The position numbers were made by a program, and so were the translations under genes. From the NCBI GenBank assembly GCA_945898095.1, contig CAMDHE010000027.1, forward strand, positions 1-44,236: a DNA stretch of 44,236 bases, in the 5' to 3' direction. How positions within the stretch are numbered: the stretch's first letter is position 1; the number at the start of each line of letters is the position of its first letter. The DNA comes from Roseateles toxinivorans (lineage in GTDB: Bacteria; Pseudomonadota; Gammaproteobacteria; Burkholderiales; Burkholderiaceae_C). Below the pieces are notes generated by a model. That model made no database searches, was not told the DNA's origin, and saw nothing but the letters and a program-made list of their open reading frames with translations. Below are positions 36,626 through 44,236 of this stretch, one piece after another.

Positions 36626-37366
36626 TCAGACCGTCATGCCGCCCGACACCTCCAGCACCGCCCCGTTCACATAGCTGGCCTCGTCGCTGGCCAGGAAGGC
36701 ATAGACATTGGCGATCTCTTCCGGTCTGCCCAGGCGTTTCAGCGGCACATGCGCGCGCATCTCGGCTAGTACTTTTTCGGGGATGGTGGCGAGAATCGGC
36801 GTGTCGATGAAGCCGGGTGCCACCGCATTGACGCGGATGCCTTTGGGCCCGAGTTCGCGCGCCCAGGTCTTGGTAAAGCCGATCACGCCGAACTTGCTCG
36901 CGGCGTAATTGGTCTGGCCGAAGTTGCCGTAGATGCCGACGACCGAACTGGCGTTGAGGATCACTCCCGAGCCCTGTTCGATCATGTGACCGGTCACCGC
37001 CTGGGCGCAATGGAAGACGCCGCGCAGATTGACGTCGATGACGGCGTCGAACTGCTCCAGCGTCATCTTCTGCAGCCTGGCGTCCTTGGTGATGCCGGCG
37101 TTGTTGACCAGCACATCAATGCGGCCGAACTGCGCCTTGACAGCCGCCACCACCTGGTCGACCTGGTCTCGCTTTGTCACATCGAGCAACAAGCCCAGCG
37201 CCTGTGCCCCCAGCGCTTTGCAACTGGCAACCGCTCCATCGATCGCGGCCTGCTTGATGTCGCAGATGACGACGATGGCGCCTTCGGTGGCGAATTTTTC
37301 AGCGGTGGCCAGGCCGATGCCCTGCGCAGCGCCGGTGATGATGCATACCTTGTTGAGAAGTCTCAT
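36626..37366 (-). CDS. Short-chain dehydrogenase, 3-oxoacyl-ACP reductase type (FabG-like)
   Basis: A 246-residue classical SDR. GAAQGIG binds NADP(H), [14 protein letters not shown] is characteristic of FabG, and [10 protein letters not shown]...NYAASK is the Ser-Tyr-Lys active site. It ends [14 protein letters not shown] as FabG and acetoacetyl-CoA reductases do. Either fatty-acid or acyl-CoA reduction fits. It is not in a fab cluster, so a role outside fatty-acid synthesis is likely. Confidence 0.88.
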   Translation of the reverse strand: MRLLNKVCIITGAAQGIGLATAEKFATEGAIVVICDIKQAAIDGAVASCKALGAQALGLLLDVTKRDQVDQVVAAVKAQFGRIDVLVNNAGITKDARLQKMTLEQFDAVIDVNLRGVFHCAQAVTGHMIEQGSGVILNASSVVGIYGNFGQTNYAASKFGVIGFTKTWARELGPKGIRVNAVAPGFIDTPILATIPEKVLAEMRAHVPLKRLGRPEEIANVYAFLASDEASYVNGAVLEVSGGMTV

Positions 37367-37494
37367 GCTTGTTATTGGTTGTAAATGCCTGGCAGTTTAT
37401 TCGCTCGATGGGGATCTTCCCGTCTTGACGCCGATAGGGCGAGCCGTCACAGTGGGCGACTTTTGTTTTGAATCAAATATTCAAGGGGTCCTGA

Positions 37495-40182
37495 ATGTCA
37501 GTTTGTCTTGCTGGTCCGAATGTCCGTTTGTCTGCCATCGCTGCCGCGTTGGCCATGCTGGGTCACTGCGCTGCCGCTGCACCTGCTGTGCCTGCTGCAC
37601 CTGCGACGGCTGCCTCAGCCGCTGTCGCGCCCGCTGCTGCTGCCTCAGCCCCTGCGGCCGCAAAGCCACCCGCCGACCCGACTGCGCCCAAGCCCTTTGC
37701 CGATGTGATCAAGGAAGCCAAAGTCCAGCAGGGCCTGTTCCCGCTCTGGCGCAAGGCTGAAAAAGTCTGGATTGAGATTCCCAAAGCGGCGTTGAACAAG
37801 CCCTTCTTGTTCACCGTCAACATTGCCAACTCGGTCGGCGAGCGCGGGCTTTATGCCAGCCAGATGGGCATGGACCATCTGGTCGAATTCCGCCGCATCG
37901 GCAACCAGTTGCAGCTGATCGCGCTGAACACCAAATTCCGTGCGGTGGCCGACCAAGGCTCCAAGCGCGCGATCGACCAGGCTTTTTCGCCCAGCCTTTT
38001 GGGGTCGAGCGTGGTCGCCAGTGCCGAGCATCCCGAGCGCAAGTCGGTGCTGGTCGATGCCGCCTTTTTGCTCGGCGATATTCCCGGCTATTCGACCCGG
38101 CTGGAAATGGCTTATCGCCTGCCCTTTGCACCCGATCGCGCCAATTCCTTCTTCGAGGCCGTGCGTACCGACGAGCGTCTGACGACATTGACCGCGAGGA
38201 TGCATTTCGCCACGCCGCGCATCCCGGCGCCGCCCTTGATGCCGATGCCCAGCCCGGTGCCGGCCCCGACGCCGCCGCAGGCCACACCCGATCCGCGCAG
38301 CCTCTTCGTCAGCTATGTCTATAACTTCGCGCAGCTGCCCGAGACCGAAATGGCGCCGCGTCTGGCCGACCCGCGCCTTGGCCATTTCACCGAAGCGTTC
38401 ACCGACCTCGGTGGCGACCAGAAAGCCAATCCGCGCGTTCATTACTTGCAACGCTGGCGCCTCGAGAAGAAGGATCCCGCAGCCGCAATGTCGGAACCGG
38501 TACAAGCCATCACCTACTGGATGGACAAGAACATCCCGGCCAAATACCGCCCGGCGGTCGAGGCCGGTATCCTGGAATGGAACAAGGCCTTCGAAAAGAT
38601 CGGTTTCAAGGGCGCAGTCGTCGCACGCCAGCAGCCCGATGATGCCGATTGGGACAATATGGATGCGGCTCATGCGTCGATCCGCTGGTTCGTCGGTGCT
38701 GACGTCGGCTTCGCGATCGGCCCCAGCCATACCGACCCGCGCAGTGGCGAAATCCTCGATGCCGACATCGGCATGAGCGATGTCTTTGTCCGGGGCGGGC
38801 GTGCCTTCATCAGCGAAGACGTTGGCAGGGCGGGCGCGCACAGCCATGCCTTGCACGGTGACGCCTTCTGCAACTATGCACATGAAGCCGCCGCCGAACT
38901 CGACTTTGCGCTCGACATGCTCGAAGCCCGCGGCGACCTCGAGCCCGGCAGTCCTGAGGCTGATGCCTTCATCCAGGCGCGGGTCAAGGACGTGATCATG
39001 CATGAGGTCGGCCATACGCTGGGCCTCAAGCACAACTTCAAGGCCTCGACGACGATCACCCAGGCGCAACTGAAGGACAAAGCCTATACCGATGCCTTTG
39101 GCATCTCAGGCTCGGTGATGGATTACAACGCCTACAACATTGCCGCCAAGGGCGAGCAGCAAGCCAGTTTCAACAACGCCGCTCTCGGCGCTTACGACTA
39201 CTGGGCGATCGAATATGCCTACAAGCCGATCGCTGCTGGCAGCGAGGCGGTCGAGTTGGGCAAGATCGCCGGGCGCAGCACCGAGCCCGCCCTGGCTTAT
39301 GCCGATGATGCCGATGCCGGCGGCTTCGGCCCGAACGATGGCATGGATCCGCTGGCCAACCGCTTCGACCTCGGTGACGATCCGCTGGCTTATTACAAGA
39401 AGCGGCTGAAACTGTCGCAAGAGTTGTGGGCCCGGGTGCAGGACCGCAAGCCGCTGGCCGGCGACGATCCGCTGCGCCAGCGCCGTTCGATCCTGTCGGG
39501 CTTCAACCAGCTCTATCGCTCGGCTGAACTGGTCGGCAAATATGTCGGCGGCATGCATACGCTGCGTGATCTGCCGGGCAGCACCGGCCGCGCCAGCTTC
39601 ACGCCGGTCGACCCGGTCAAGCAGCGCGAGGCCTTGCAGTTCCTGGCCACCGGTCTGTTCAGCATCGACAGCTTCCGCTTCCGCCCCGAGTTCTTGTCGA
39701 CCTTGACCGTCGACTACAACGAATGGGATCGTGGCGGCCCGTTGAACCTGCCGGCCGCGGTGGCAAGGGTGCAACTGGTGGCGCTTGATCGCTTGCTCAA
39801 CGCCAACACGGCAGCGCGCTTGCTCGACCTCTCGAGCTATGTGCCCGAGCCGCAGCGCCGCGGCCTGATCTCGCTCAGCGAGGTCTACGCGACGCTGCAG
39901 ACCTCGATCTGGGCCGAGCTGAAGACCGGCGCCGAAGTTGAACGTCTGCGTCGCAATCTGCAGCGCGAATACCTGAAGCGCCTGCAAGCCGTGCTGACCC
40001 GCCCCCCCGCCAACCTGCCGCCCGACGCCCTGAGTTTGGCGCGCCTGCATGCGACCCAGTTGCAAGCCAATTTGCGCTTGGCCGTGGCCAAAGGCGGCCT
40101 CTCCGTCGAAAGCCGCGCCCATCTGGCCGATAGTCTGGGCTCGCTGACCGAGGCGCTAAGGGCGACAATGCAAAGGAGTTGA
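37495..40182 (+). CDS. Secreted zinc-dependent metalloprotease (DUF5117/DUF4953 type)
   Basis: An 895-residue protein with a signal peptide ([16 protein letters not shown]), an Ala/Pro-rich linker to about residue 60, and a metalloprotease core. The zinc site [11 protein letters not shown] (HExxHxxGxxH) is followed by a Met-turn region SVMDYN. The order of the N-terminal beta-rich domain, HExxH domain and C-terminal helical domain matches the DUF5117-DUF4953 family. It is probably periplasmic or exported. AAGGGG precedes the ATG. Its stop codon overlaps a 46-codon ORF that leads into fcl. Confidence 0.88.
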   Translation: MSVCLAGPNVRLSAIAAALAMLGHCAAAAPAVPAAPATAASAAVAPAAAASAPAAAKPPADPTAPKPFADVIKEAKVQQGLFPLWRKAEKVWIEIPKAALNKPFLFTVNIANSVGERGLYASQMGMDHLVEFRRIGNQLQLIALNTKFRAVADQGSKRAIDQAFSPSLLGSSVVASAEHPERKSVLVDAAFLLGDIPGYSTRLEMAYRLPFAPDRANSFFEAVRTDERLTTLTARMHFATPRIPAPPLMPMPSPVPAPTPPQATPDPRSLFVSYVYNFAQLPETEMAPRLADPRLGHFTEAFTDLGGDQKANPRVHYLQRWRLEKKDPAAAMSEPVQAITYWMDKNIPAKYRPAVEAGILEWNKAFEKIGFKGAVVARQQPDDADWDNMDAAHASIRWFVGADVGFAIGPSHTDPRSGEILDADIGMSDVFVRGGRAFISEDVGRAGAHSHALHGDAFCNYAHEAAAELDFALDMLEARGDLEPGSPEADAFIQARVKDVIMHEVGHTLGLKHNFKASTTITQAQLKDKAYTDAFGISGSVMDYNAYNIAAKGEQQASFNNAALGAYDYWAIEYAYKPIAAGSEAVELGKIAGRSTEPALAYADDADAGGFGPNDGMDPLANRFDLGDDPLAYYKKRLKLSQELWARVQDRKPLAGDDPLRQRRSILSGFNQLYRSAELVGKYVGGMHTLRDLPGSTGRASFTPVDPVKQREALQFLATGLFSIDSFRFRPEFLSTLTVDYNEWDRGGPLNLPAAVARVQLVALDRLLNANTAARLLDLSSYVPEPQRRGLISLSEVYATLQTSIWAELKTGAEVERLRRNLQREYLKRLQAVLTRPPANLPPDALSLARLHATQLQANLRLAVAKGGLSVESRAHLADSLGSLTEALRATMQRS

Positions 40183-40322
40183 TGCATCAACCCAACATCT
40201 CTGCTTGCGGAATCGATGCCGGGGTACGCACCGTCAATCGCCGAACGCGAAACCCACCAGGGATGCCGCTTCTCGATATGCGGAGAACCCCAACCTCACA
40301 CGAATTACTAAAATCAAATTGA
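40182..40322 (+). CDS. Possible small coupled ORF between the metalloprotease and fcl
   Basis: A 46-codon frame starts at ATG 40182, overlapping the metalloprotease stop as TGATG and preceded by AAGGAG; its TGA (40320-40322) overlaps the TTG of fcl as TTGA. No family is recognised. It spans a 14-bp palindrome (GTTGATGCATCAAC, 40178-40191). It could be a coupling leader or chance. Confidence 0.3.
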   Translation: MHQPNISACGIDAGVRTVNRRTRNPPGMPLLDMRRTPTSHELLKSN

Positions 40323-41269
40323 CGAAATCGCCCAAAATCTACATCGCCGGCCACCGCGGCATGGTGGGGTCCGCCATCGTCCGCAGGCTCGCCGAGCAGG
40401 GCCAGACGAACATCGTCACCCGCACCCATGCCGAACTCGACCTGACCAACCAGGCCGAAGTCCAGGCATTCTTTGAAACTGAAAAGCTCGATCAGGTCTA
40501 TCTCGCCGCGGCCAAGGTCGGCGGCATTCACGCCAACAACACCTACCCGGCCGAGTTCATCTATCAAAACCTGATGGTCGAAGCCAATGTGGTCCATAGT
40601 GCCTGGCGCCAGGGCGTGCAAAAGCTGCTGTTCCTCGGCTCAAGTTGCATCTACCCCAAGCTGGCGGCTCAGCCGATGGCTGAAGACGCCTTGCTGACCG
40701 GCCTGCTCGAGCCGACCAACGAACCCTATGCCATCGCCAAGATCGCCGGCATCAAACTCTGCGAAAGCTACAACCGCCAGTACGGCGTTGATTACCGCAG
40801 CGTCATGCCGACCAACCTCTACGGCCCCGGTGACAACTACCACCCTGAAAACTCCCATGTCATCCCCGCGCTGATCCGCCGCTTCCATGAAGCCAAGCTA
40901 AGCCATGCGCCGGTGGTCACCATCTGGGGTTCAGGCAAGCCGCGCCGCGAGTTTCTCTATGTCGATGACATGGCTGCAGCCAGCGTGCATGTGATGGAGC
41001 TGCCCAAAGCCGTTTACGACCAGCAGACCAGCCCGATGCACAGCCATCTCAACGTCGGCTGCGGTGACGACATCACCATTGCCGAACTCGCGCTGGCGGT
41101 CAGCAAAGCCACGGGCTTCCAGGGCAGCATCGACTTCGACGCCAGCAAACCTGATGGCTCGCCGCGCAAATTGATGGACAGCCACCGCCTGAAAGCACTC
41201 GGCTGGCAAGCCAAGGTCAATCTCGACCAAGGCCTGGCTGCTGCGTATGAGGATTTTTTGAGGCTGTGA
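40319..41269 (+). CDS. fcl: GDP-L-fucose synthase
   Basis: A 316-residue NADP-dependent epimerase-reductase that turns GDP-4-keto-6-deoxymannose into GDP-L-fucose. [14 protein letters not shown] is the nucleotide-binding start, [15 protein letters not shown] the Ser block, and [16 protein letters not shown] the Tyr-x3-Lys block. TTG 40319 gives a normal N-terminus ([11 protein letters not shown]); there is no ATG upstream and no clear ribosome site, so coupling to the short frame ahead is possible. Partner of gmd downstream; product feeds surface polysaccharide. Confidence 0.92.
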   Translation: MTKSPKIYIAGHRGMVGSAIVRRLAEQGQTNIVTRTHAELDLTNQAEVQAFFETEKLDQVYLAAAKVGGIHANNTYPAEFIYQNLMVEANVVHSAWRQGVQKLLFLGSSCIYPKLAAQPMAEDALLTGLLEPTNEPYAIAKIAGIKLCESYNRQYGVDYRSVMPTNLYGPGDNYHPENSHVIPALIRRFHEAKLSHAPVVTIWGSGKPRREFLYVDDMAAASVHVMELPKAVYDQQTSPMHSHLNVGCGDDITIAELALAVSKATGFQGSIDFDASKPDGSPRKLMDSHRLKALGWQAKVNLDQGLAAAYEDFLRL

Positions 41270-41477
41270 GCGGGCAGGGGCGGGCGCGGGCGAGCTCAAC
41301 GCAACTCATGCGCCATATTTGGCAAATACAGCCGTCACTTCTGCATCGGTTGCAAACTCGCCCCTACAGCCTGAGCCGGACAGGCCTTTGCCAACTTTTC
41401 GCTTCCAGGTAAGTCGACAGCGACTCGAGAGCCACAAAAAACTCTTGGTGTGGGCCGTGTTTATGGACGCTAGTTCT
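41270..41477. other. Gap after fcl, possible gene tail on the minus strand
   Basis: About 200 bases with no supported gene. On the minus strand, 41306-41362 reads GEFATDAEVTAVFAKYGA and stop, which looks like a coding tail, but nothing upstream confirms a gene. Confidence 0.25.
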
Positions 41478-41625
41478 GTGCGCCGTGCGAAGGCGCTGTC
41501 ATGCCGCAGGTGCAAATCCCGCCCGGCAACTGTCGTTCCGGCCGGTAGCAATCGGAACGGCGATGGAGGTAACGAAATCGTTGAAACCTTCGGTACAGAG
41601 GGACCTCAAGGGGGTTCGGGAATCA
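41478..41625 (+). other. Possible group II intron 5' fragment (domain I)
   Basis: The stretch starts GTGCGCCG and contains GCCGCAGGTGCAAATCCCG, GGAGGTAACGAAATCGTTGAA and CAAGGGGGTTCGGG, words that I associate with domain I of bacterial group II introns. No reverse transcriptase gene is nearby and the other intron domains are absent, so it would be a dead 5' remnant. This is pattern memory, not a structure prediction. Confidence 0.4.
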
Positions 41626-41770
41626 TGCAGGCCTTAACGTCAGATCAGAAGCGCCATCCGAGTCAACTCCCAAACACCATCTCTGGTAAATATCACCAAA
41701 ATAACAATAAAAACGCCAAGAACCCTGCTACATTCGTTCACTTTCCGAACATGGCGATTTCACTGATTCA

Positions 41771-42142
41771 ATGAGCAGCCACCGCGAGCGCAACAAGGAC
41801 GACACCCAATTCTGGGTGTTGAAGCTGATGCAAAACAACCCCGGGCTGACCCAGCGGGCCTTGGCCGAGGAGCTAGGCATGAGCTTGGGCGGGGCCAACT
41901 ACTGCTTGCAGGCGCTGGTGGAAAAGGGCTGGCTGAAGATGCAGAACTTCAGCAAGAGCACCAACAAGCTCGGCTACGCCTACATCCTGACCCCCATCGG
42001 CATCGCTGAAAAAGCCGCGCTCACCGGGCGCTTCCTCAAGCGCAAGATGCAGGAATACGAAGACCTCAAGGCCGAAATCGAAGCCTTGCAAATGGACATG
42101 GTGAAGCCTGCGTCACCCAAAGAGCAGACATTGCCCAAATAA
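41771..42142 (+). CDS. MarR-type EPS-associated transcriptional regulator
   Basis: A 123-residue winged-helix protein ([60 protein letters not shown]) followed by a coiled C-terminal tail. This matches the MarR-like EPS-associated regulator family found in polysaccharide clusters. It lies between fcl and gmd and probably controls the locus; gmd follows after 25 bases. Confidence 0.88.
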   Translation: MSSHRERNKDDTQFWVLKLMQNNPGLTQRALAEELGMSLGGANYCLQALVEKGWLKMQNFSKSTNKLGYAYILTPIGIAEKAALTGRFLKRKMQEYEDLKAEIEALQMDMVKPASPKEQTLPK

Positions 42143-42167
42143 ACAGCAACGAACCGGAACAAAAAGC

Positions 42168-43259
42168 ATGACAAGCCCAAGAAAAGTCGCCCTCATCACC
42201 GGCATCACCGGCCAAGACGGTTCCTACCTGGCCGAATTCCTGCTCGAAAAAGGCTATATCGTCCACGGCATCAAACGCCGGGCCAGTTCGTTCAACACCC
42301 AGCGGGTCGACCATATCTATCAGGATCCGCATGTCGATAATGCGAACTTCAAACTGCATTACGGCGACCTCAGCGACAGCAGTAACCTGACCCGCATCAT
42401 CCAGGAAACCCAGCCCGACGAAATCTACAACCTCGGTGCGCAAAGCCATGTGGCCGTCAGCTTCGAGAGCCCCGAATACACCGCCGATGTCGACGGCATG
42501 GGCACGCTGCGCATCCTTGAAGCGATCCGCATTCTCGGCCTGGAAAAGAAAACCCGTTTTTATCAGGCCAGCACCAGCGAACTCTACGGCCTGGTGCAAG
42601 AAACCCCGCAGAAGGAAACCACCCCCTTTTATCCGCGCAGCCCCTATGCGGTAGCCAAGATGTATGCCTACTGGATCACGGTCAATTACCGTGAAGCCTA
42701 TGGCATCTATGCCTGCAACGGCATCCTTTTCAACCATGAAAGCCCGCGCCGCGGCGAAACCTTCGTCACCCGCAAGATCACCCGCGGCATGGCCAATATC
42801 AGCCAGGGCCTGGAAGACTGCCTCTATATGGGTAATATCGATGCATTGCGCGACTGGGGCCACGCCAAAGATTATGTGCGCATGCAATGGATGATGCTGC
42901 AGCAAGAGCAGGCTGAAGATTTTGTCATTGCTACCGGTAAGCAATACAGCGTCCGCCAATTCATCGAATGGACGGCCGAAGCCTTGGGCATGCAACTCCG
43001 CTGGGCAGGCGAAGGCGTCAACGAAGTCGGCTATGCGAATGACAAGGCGATCGTCAAAATCGACCCGCGCTACTTCCGCCCCACAGAAGTCGAAACCCTG
43101 CTTGGCGACCCCACCAAAGCCAAACAAAAACTCGGTTGGGTCCCTGAAATTACCGCCCAGGAAATGTGCGCTGAAATGGTTGCCAATGACTTGGCCCACG
43201 CTAAACAGCATGCATTGCTCAAACAGCATGGCTTTGTTGTCAATGTGAGTACTGAGTAG
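42168..43259 (+). CDS. gmd: GDP-mannose 4,6-dehydratase
   Basis: A 363-residue SDR enzyme that makes GDP-4-keto-6-deoxymannose from GDP-mannose, the substrate of Fcl. [20 protein letters not shown] binds [14 protein letters not shown] supplies the Thr/Ser-Glu active site, and [15 protein letters not shown] the Tyr-x3-Lys. [19 protein letters not shown] is the family's characteristic block. Order fcl - regulator - gmd is less usual than gmd - fcl. Further polysaccharide genes may lie beyond the transposase. Confidence 0.95.
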   Translation: MTSPRKVALITGITGQDGSYLAEFLLEKGYIVHGIKRRASSFNTQRVDHIYQDPHVDNANFKLHYGDLSDSSNLTRIIQETQPDEIYNLGAQSHVAVSFESPEYTADVDGMGTLRILEAIRILGLEKKTRFYQASTSELYGLVQETPQKETTPFYPRSPYAVAKMYAYWITVNYREAYGIYACNGILFNHESPRRGETFVTRKITRGMANISQGLEDCLYMGNIDALRDWGHAKDYVRMQWMMLQQEQAEDFVIATGKQYSVRQFIEWTAEALGMQLRWAGEGVNEVGYANDKAIVKIDPRYFRPTEVETLLGDPTKAKQKLGWVPEITAQEMCAEMVANDLAHAKQHALLKQHGFVVNVSTE

Positions 43260-43302
43260 TTGTCAAGGCTCGGTTGGTTATAGACCCGCTTGACGAACAA
43301 TT

Positions 43303-43318
43303 CAGGCTTTTCAGCCTG
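43303..43318 (+). terminator. Weak terminator candidate after gmd
   Basis: Arms CAGGCT and AGCCTG with a 4-base loop, followed by GCATTTCTTT. Short stem and poor U-run make it uncertain. It might also belong to the end of the neighbouring insertion sequence. Confidence 0.4.
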
Positions 43319-43351
43319 GCATTTCTTTAGTCGTCCCTGAAAAATCCAATT

Positions 43352-44236
43352 TCAATTCACCAGCGCCGGCGTTGCCGCCGGCAGTCTTGTGAATCGGGCG
43401 AATTTCGAAACCAATGCGCCGAATACGCGCCCAAAGTCCGACAACCTTGCCGGCTGCAGCAGGCGCCCCCGCAGGCCTTTCAGGACGATCATCCTCAGCA
43501 GCCAGCGAATGTTGTAGCCCGCTGCGCACAGCACCGCGTGCAAGCGGTCGCCCAATTCACCCTTCAAATGGCAGCGGTCCATCCGATGATCCGCTTTGAG
43601 GTGGCCGATGATTGGCTCGATGGCTTGACGGCGCTTGAGCAACTTGATCTCTGGTTTTGTCAGTGATTTCCACTTGCCCCGGTGCTTGATGTCGAGGCCC
43701 GGGTTGTCCTTGTCGACACCCCGGTAGCCCAGGTCCACATAGGCCGTGCACGGCTTCATGCCGGTGGACTCCATCAGGATCGTGGCTTGTTCGATTTGTT
43801 CGTTCAGCGTGTGGCCGTCAAACGGATTGCCAGCGAACGCCCGCGCGCCGACGATCAAATTGCCCCGCACAGTCAGCGCAATGCCGACCTTTGCCCCGAA
43901 TTCATAAGGGTTGCGGCTCTTGCCTTTGTTGATGCATTGCACCTCAGGCGCATGCCAGCTGTAGAGCTTGGGCTTGCCGTCCTTGGCTTTCCTGGACTTG
44001 CTTTGCTCCACGATCTGCCGCGCCTTGGCCGTGGCAATGTCCAGCGTTGCACGCACCGCTTTCGTGATCGTGCTGGCCTTGCGCTCGATCTCCCGCGCCA
44101 GTCGGCCCACAATCGTGCCCTGGCGTTTGATCGCTCGCCGCATCCGCTTGAACTGCCGCGCATGGGCATACCGTCCGGCCTTGAACCCCAGCAGCTGGCC
44201 TTCCTTGGCAAACGTCTGCTTCAGTTCTATCCCATG
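43352..44236 (-). mobile_element. IS5-family transposase, 5' end outside the window
   Basis: The minus-strand frame is open from the right edge (residues GIELKQTFAKEG first) for 294 codons to its stop. DDE-type blocks are visible: VGIALTVRGNLIVGARAFAG and NPFDGHTLNEQIEQ, YVDLGYRGVDKD, and GHLKADHRMDRCHLKGELGD followed by HAVLCAAGYNIRWLL. This is the IS5 family. The gene lacks only its first few dozen codons here and shows no break. The left terminal repeat is probably in 43300-43345 but could not be fixed without the other end. Its ends do not obviously match the MITE-like elements. Confidence 0.9.

Noticed and set aside
41319..41774. Plus-strand frame of 151 codons between fcl and the regulator
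   Set aside because: It spans the intron-like stretch; composition is irregular and no motif is visible.
43303..43345. IS end identical to the MITE-like ends
   Set aside because: The region after the transposase stop has no GGATGCTCTGCATAA-like word, so this IS is not shown to be the parent.

Overview
The window looks like a piece of chromosome from a GC-rich betaproteobacterium, most likely Burkholderiales or a close relative. That rests on protein style and synteny: a DUF883/YqjE/YqjK cluster, a PPi-type phosphofructokinase, a B12-dependent ribonucleotide reductase, and an MCC-HMG-CoA lyase pair. No rRNA or tRNA gene was recognised, so the genus cannot be fixed.

Layout. (1) 1-3675: a terminal-inverted-repeat element and an extragenic hairpin repeat, then the leucine-degradation genes mccA and mvaB. 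A 51-codon leader ORF before mccA copies its first 11 codons. (2) 3737-9882: an accessory island. It holds vapBC, an integron integrase (intI, minus strand) with a LexA-like box, a putative attI, and a cassette array reading away from intI. Cassettes carry a zinc-ribbon protein, BrnT/BrnA, a RelE/ParE-like pair, a GNAT acetyltransferase, a DUF1272 protein, a frameshifted YoeB and HicAB, separated by attC sites in various states of decay. The island ends in a diverged copy of the 3' end of mvaB, so it is bracketed by mvaB sequence. (3) 9884-15437: dienelactone hydrolase and pfp, the YqjD/YqjE/YqjK envelope cluster, and ygiQ. (4) 15518-22256: an AcrR-like regulator diverging from a complete RND efflux operon (adaptor, pump, outer-membrane factor) across an AcrR-type operator. 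(5) 22396-30244: cold-shock protein, a molybdopterin oxidoreductase, a wrecked di-heme oxidoreductase gene carrying a transposed element in its signal-peptide codons, then a compact cluster of a secreted Pro-rich protein, a two-component system whose sensor has its own polyproline loop, a 5'-truncated YHYH gene and a HupE/UreJ-type membrane protein with an EF-hand. (6) 30293-40182: a proline iminopeptidase-like hydrolase, nrdJ interrupted by a 365-residue intein, a BrnT/BrnA pair, a cupin protein, a FabG-like reductase and a secreted zinc metalloprotease. (7) 40319-44236: GDP-fucose synthesis genes fcl and gmd around an EPS-associated MarR-type regulator, a possible group II intron remnant, and an IS5-family transposase running off the right edge.

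Recurring theme: four copies of one small non-autonomous element (GGATGCTCTGCATAA ends; CTAG/CTAA target duplications at two copies) lie at 1, 12954, 22396 and 25470. It exists as 116-117 bp and 162 bp forms that differ by a 46-bp hairpin-bearing segment. Six toxin-antitoxin modules or remnants, at least seven broken genes or fragments, and one intein make this an unusually scarred stretch. The strongest candidates for novelty are the integron island bracketed by mvaB sequence, the small-element family, the intein with a half-degenerate endonuclease, and the Pro-rich protein/two-component/YHYH/HupE cluster. All assignments come from reading the sequence; no database search was possible.
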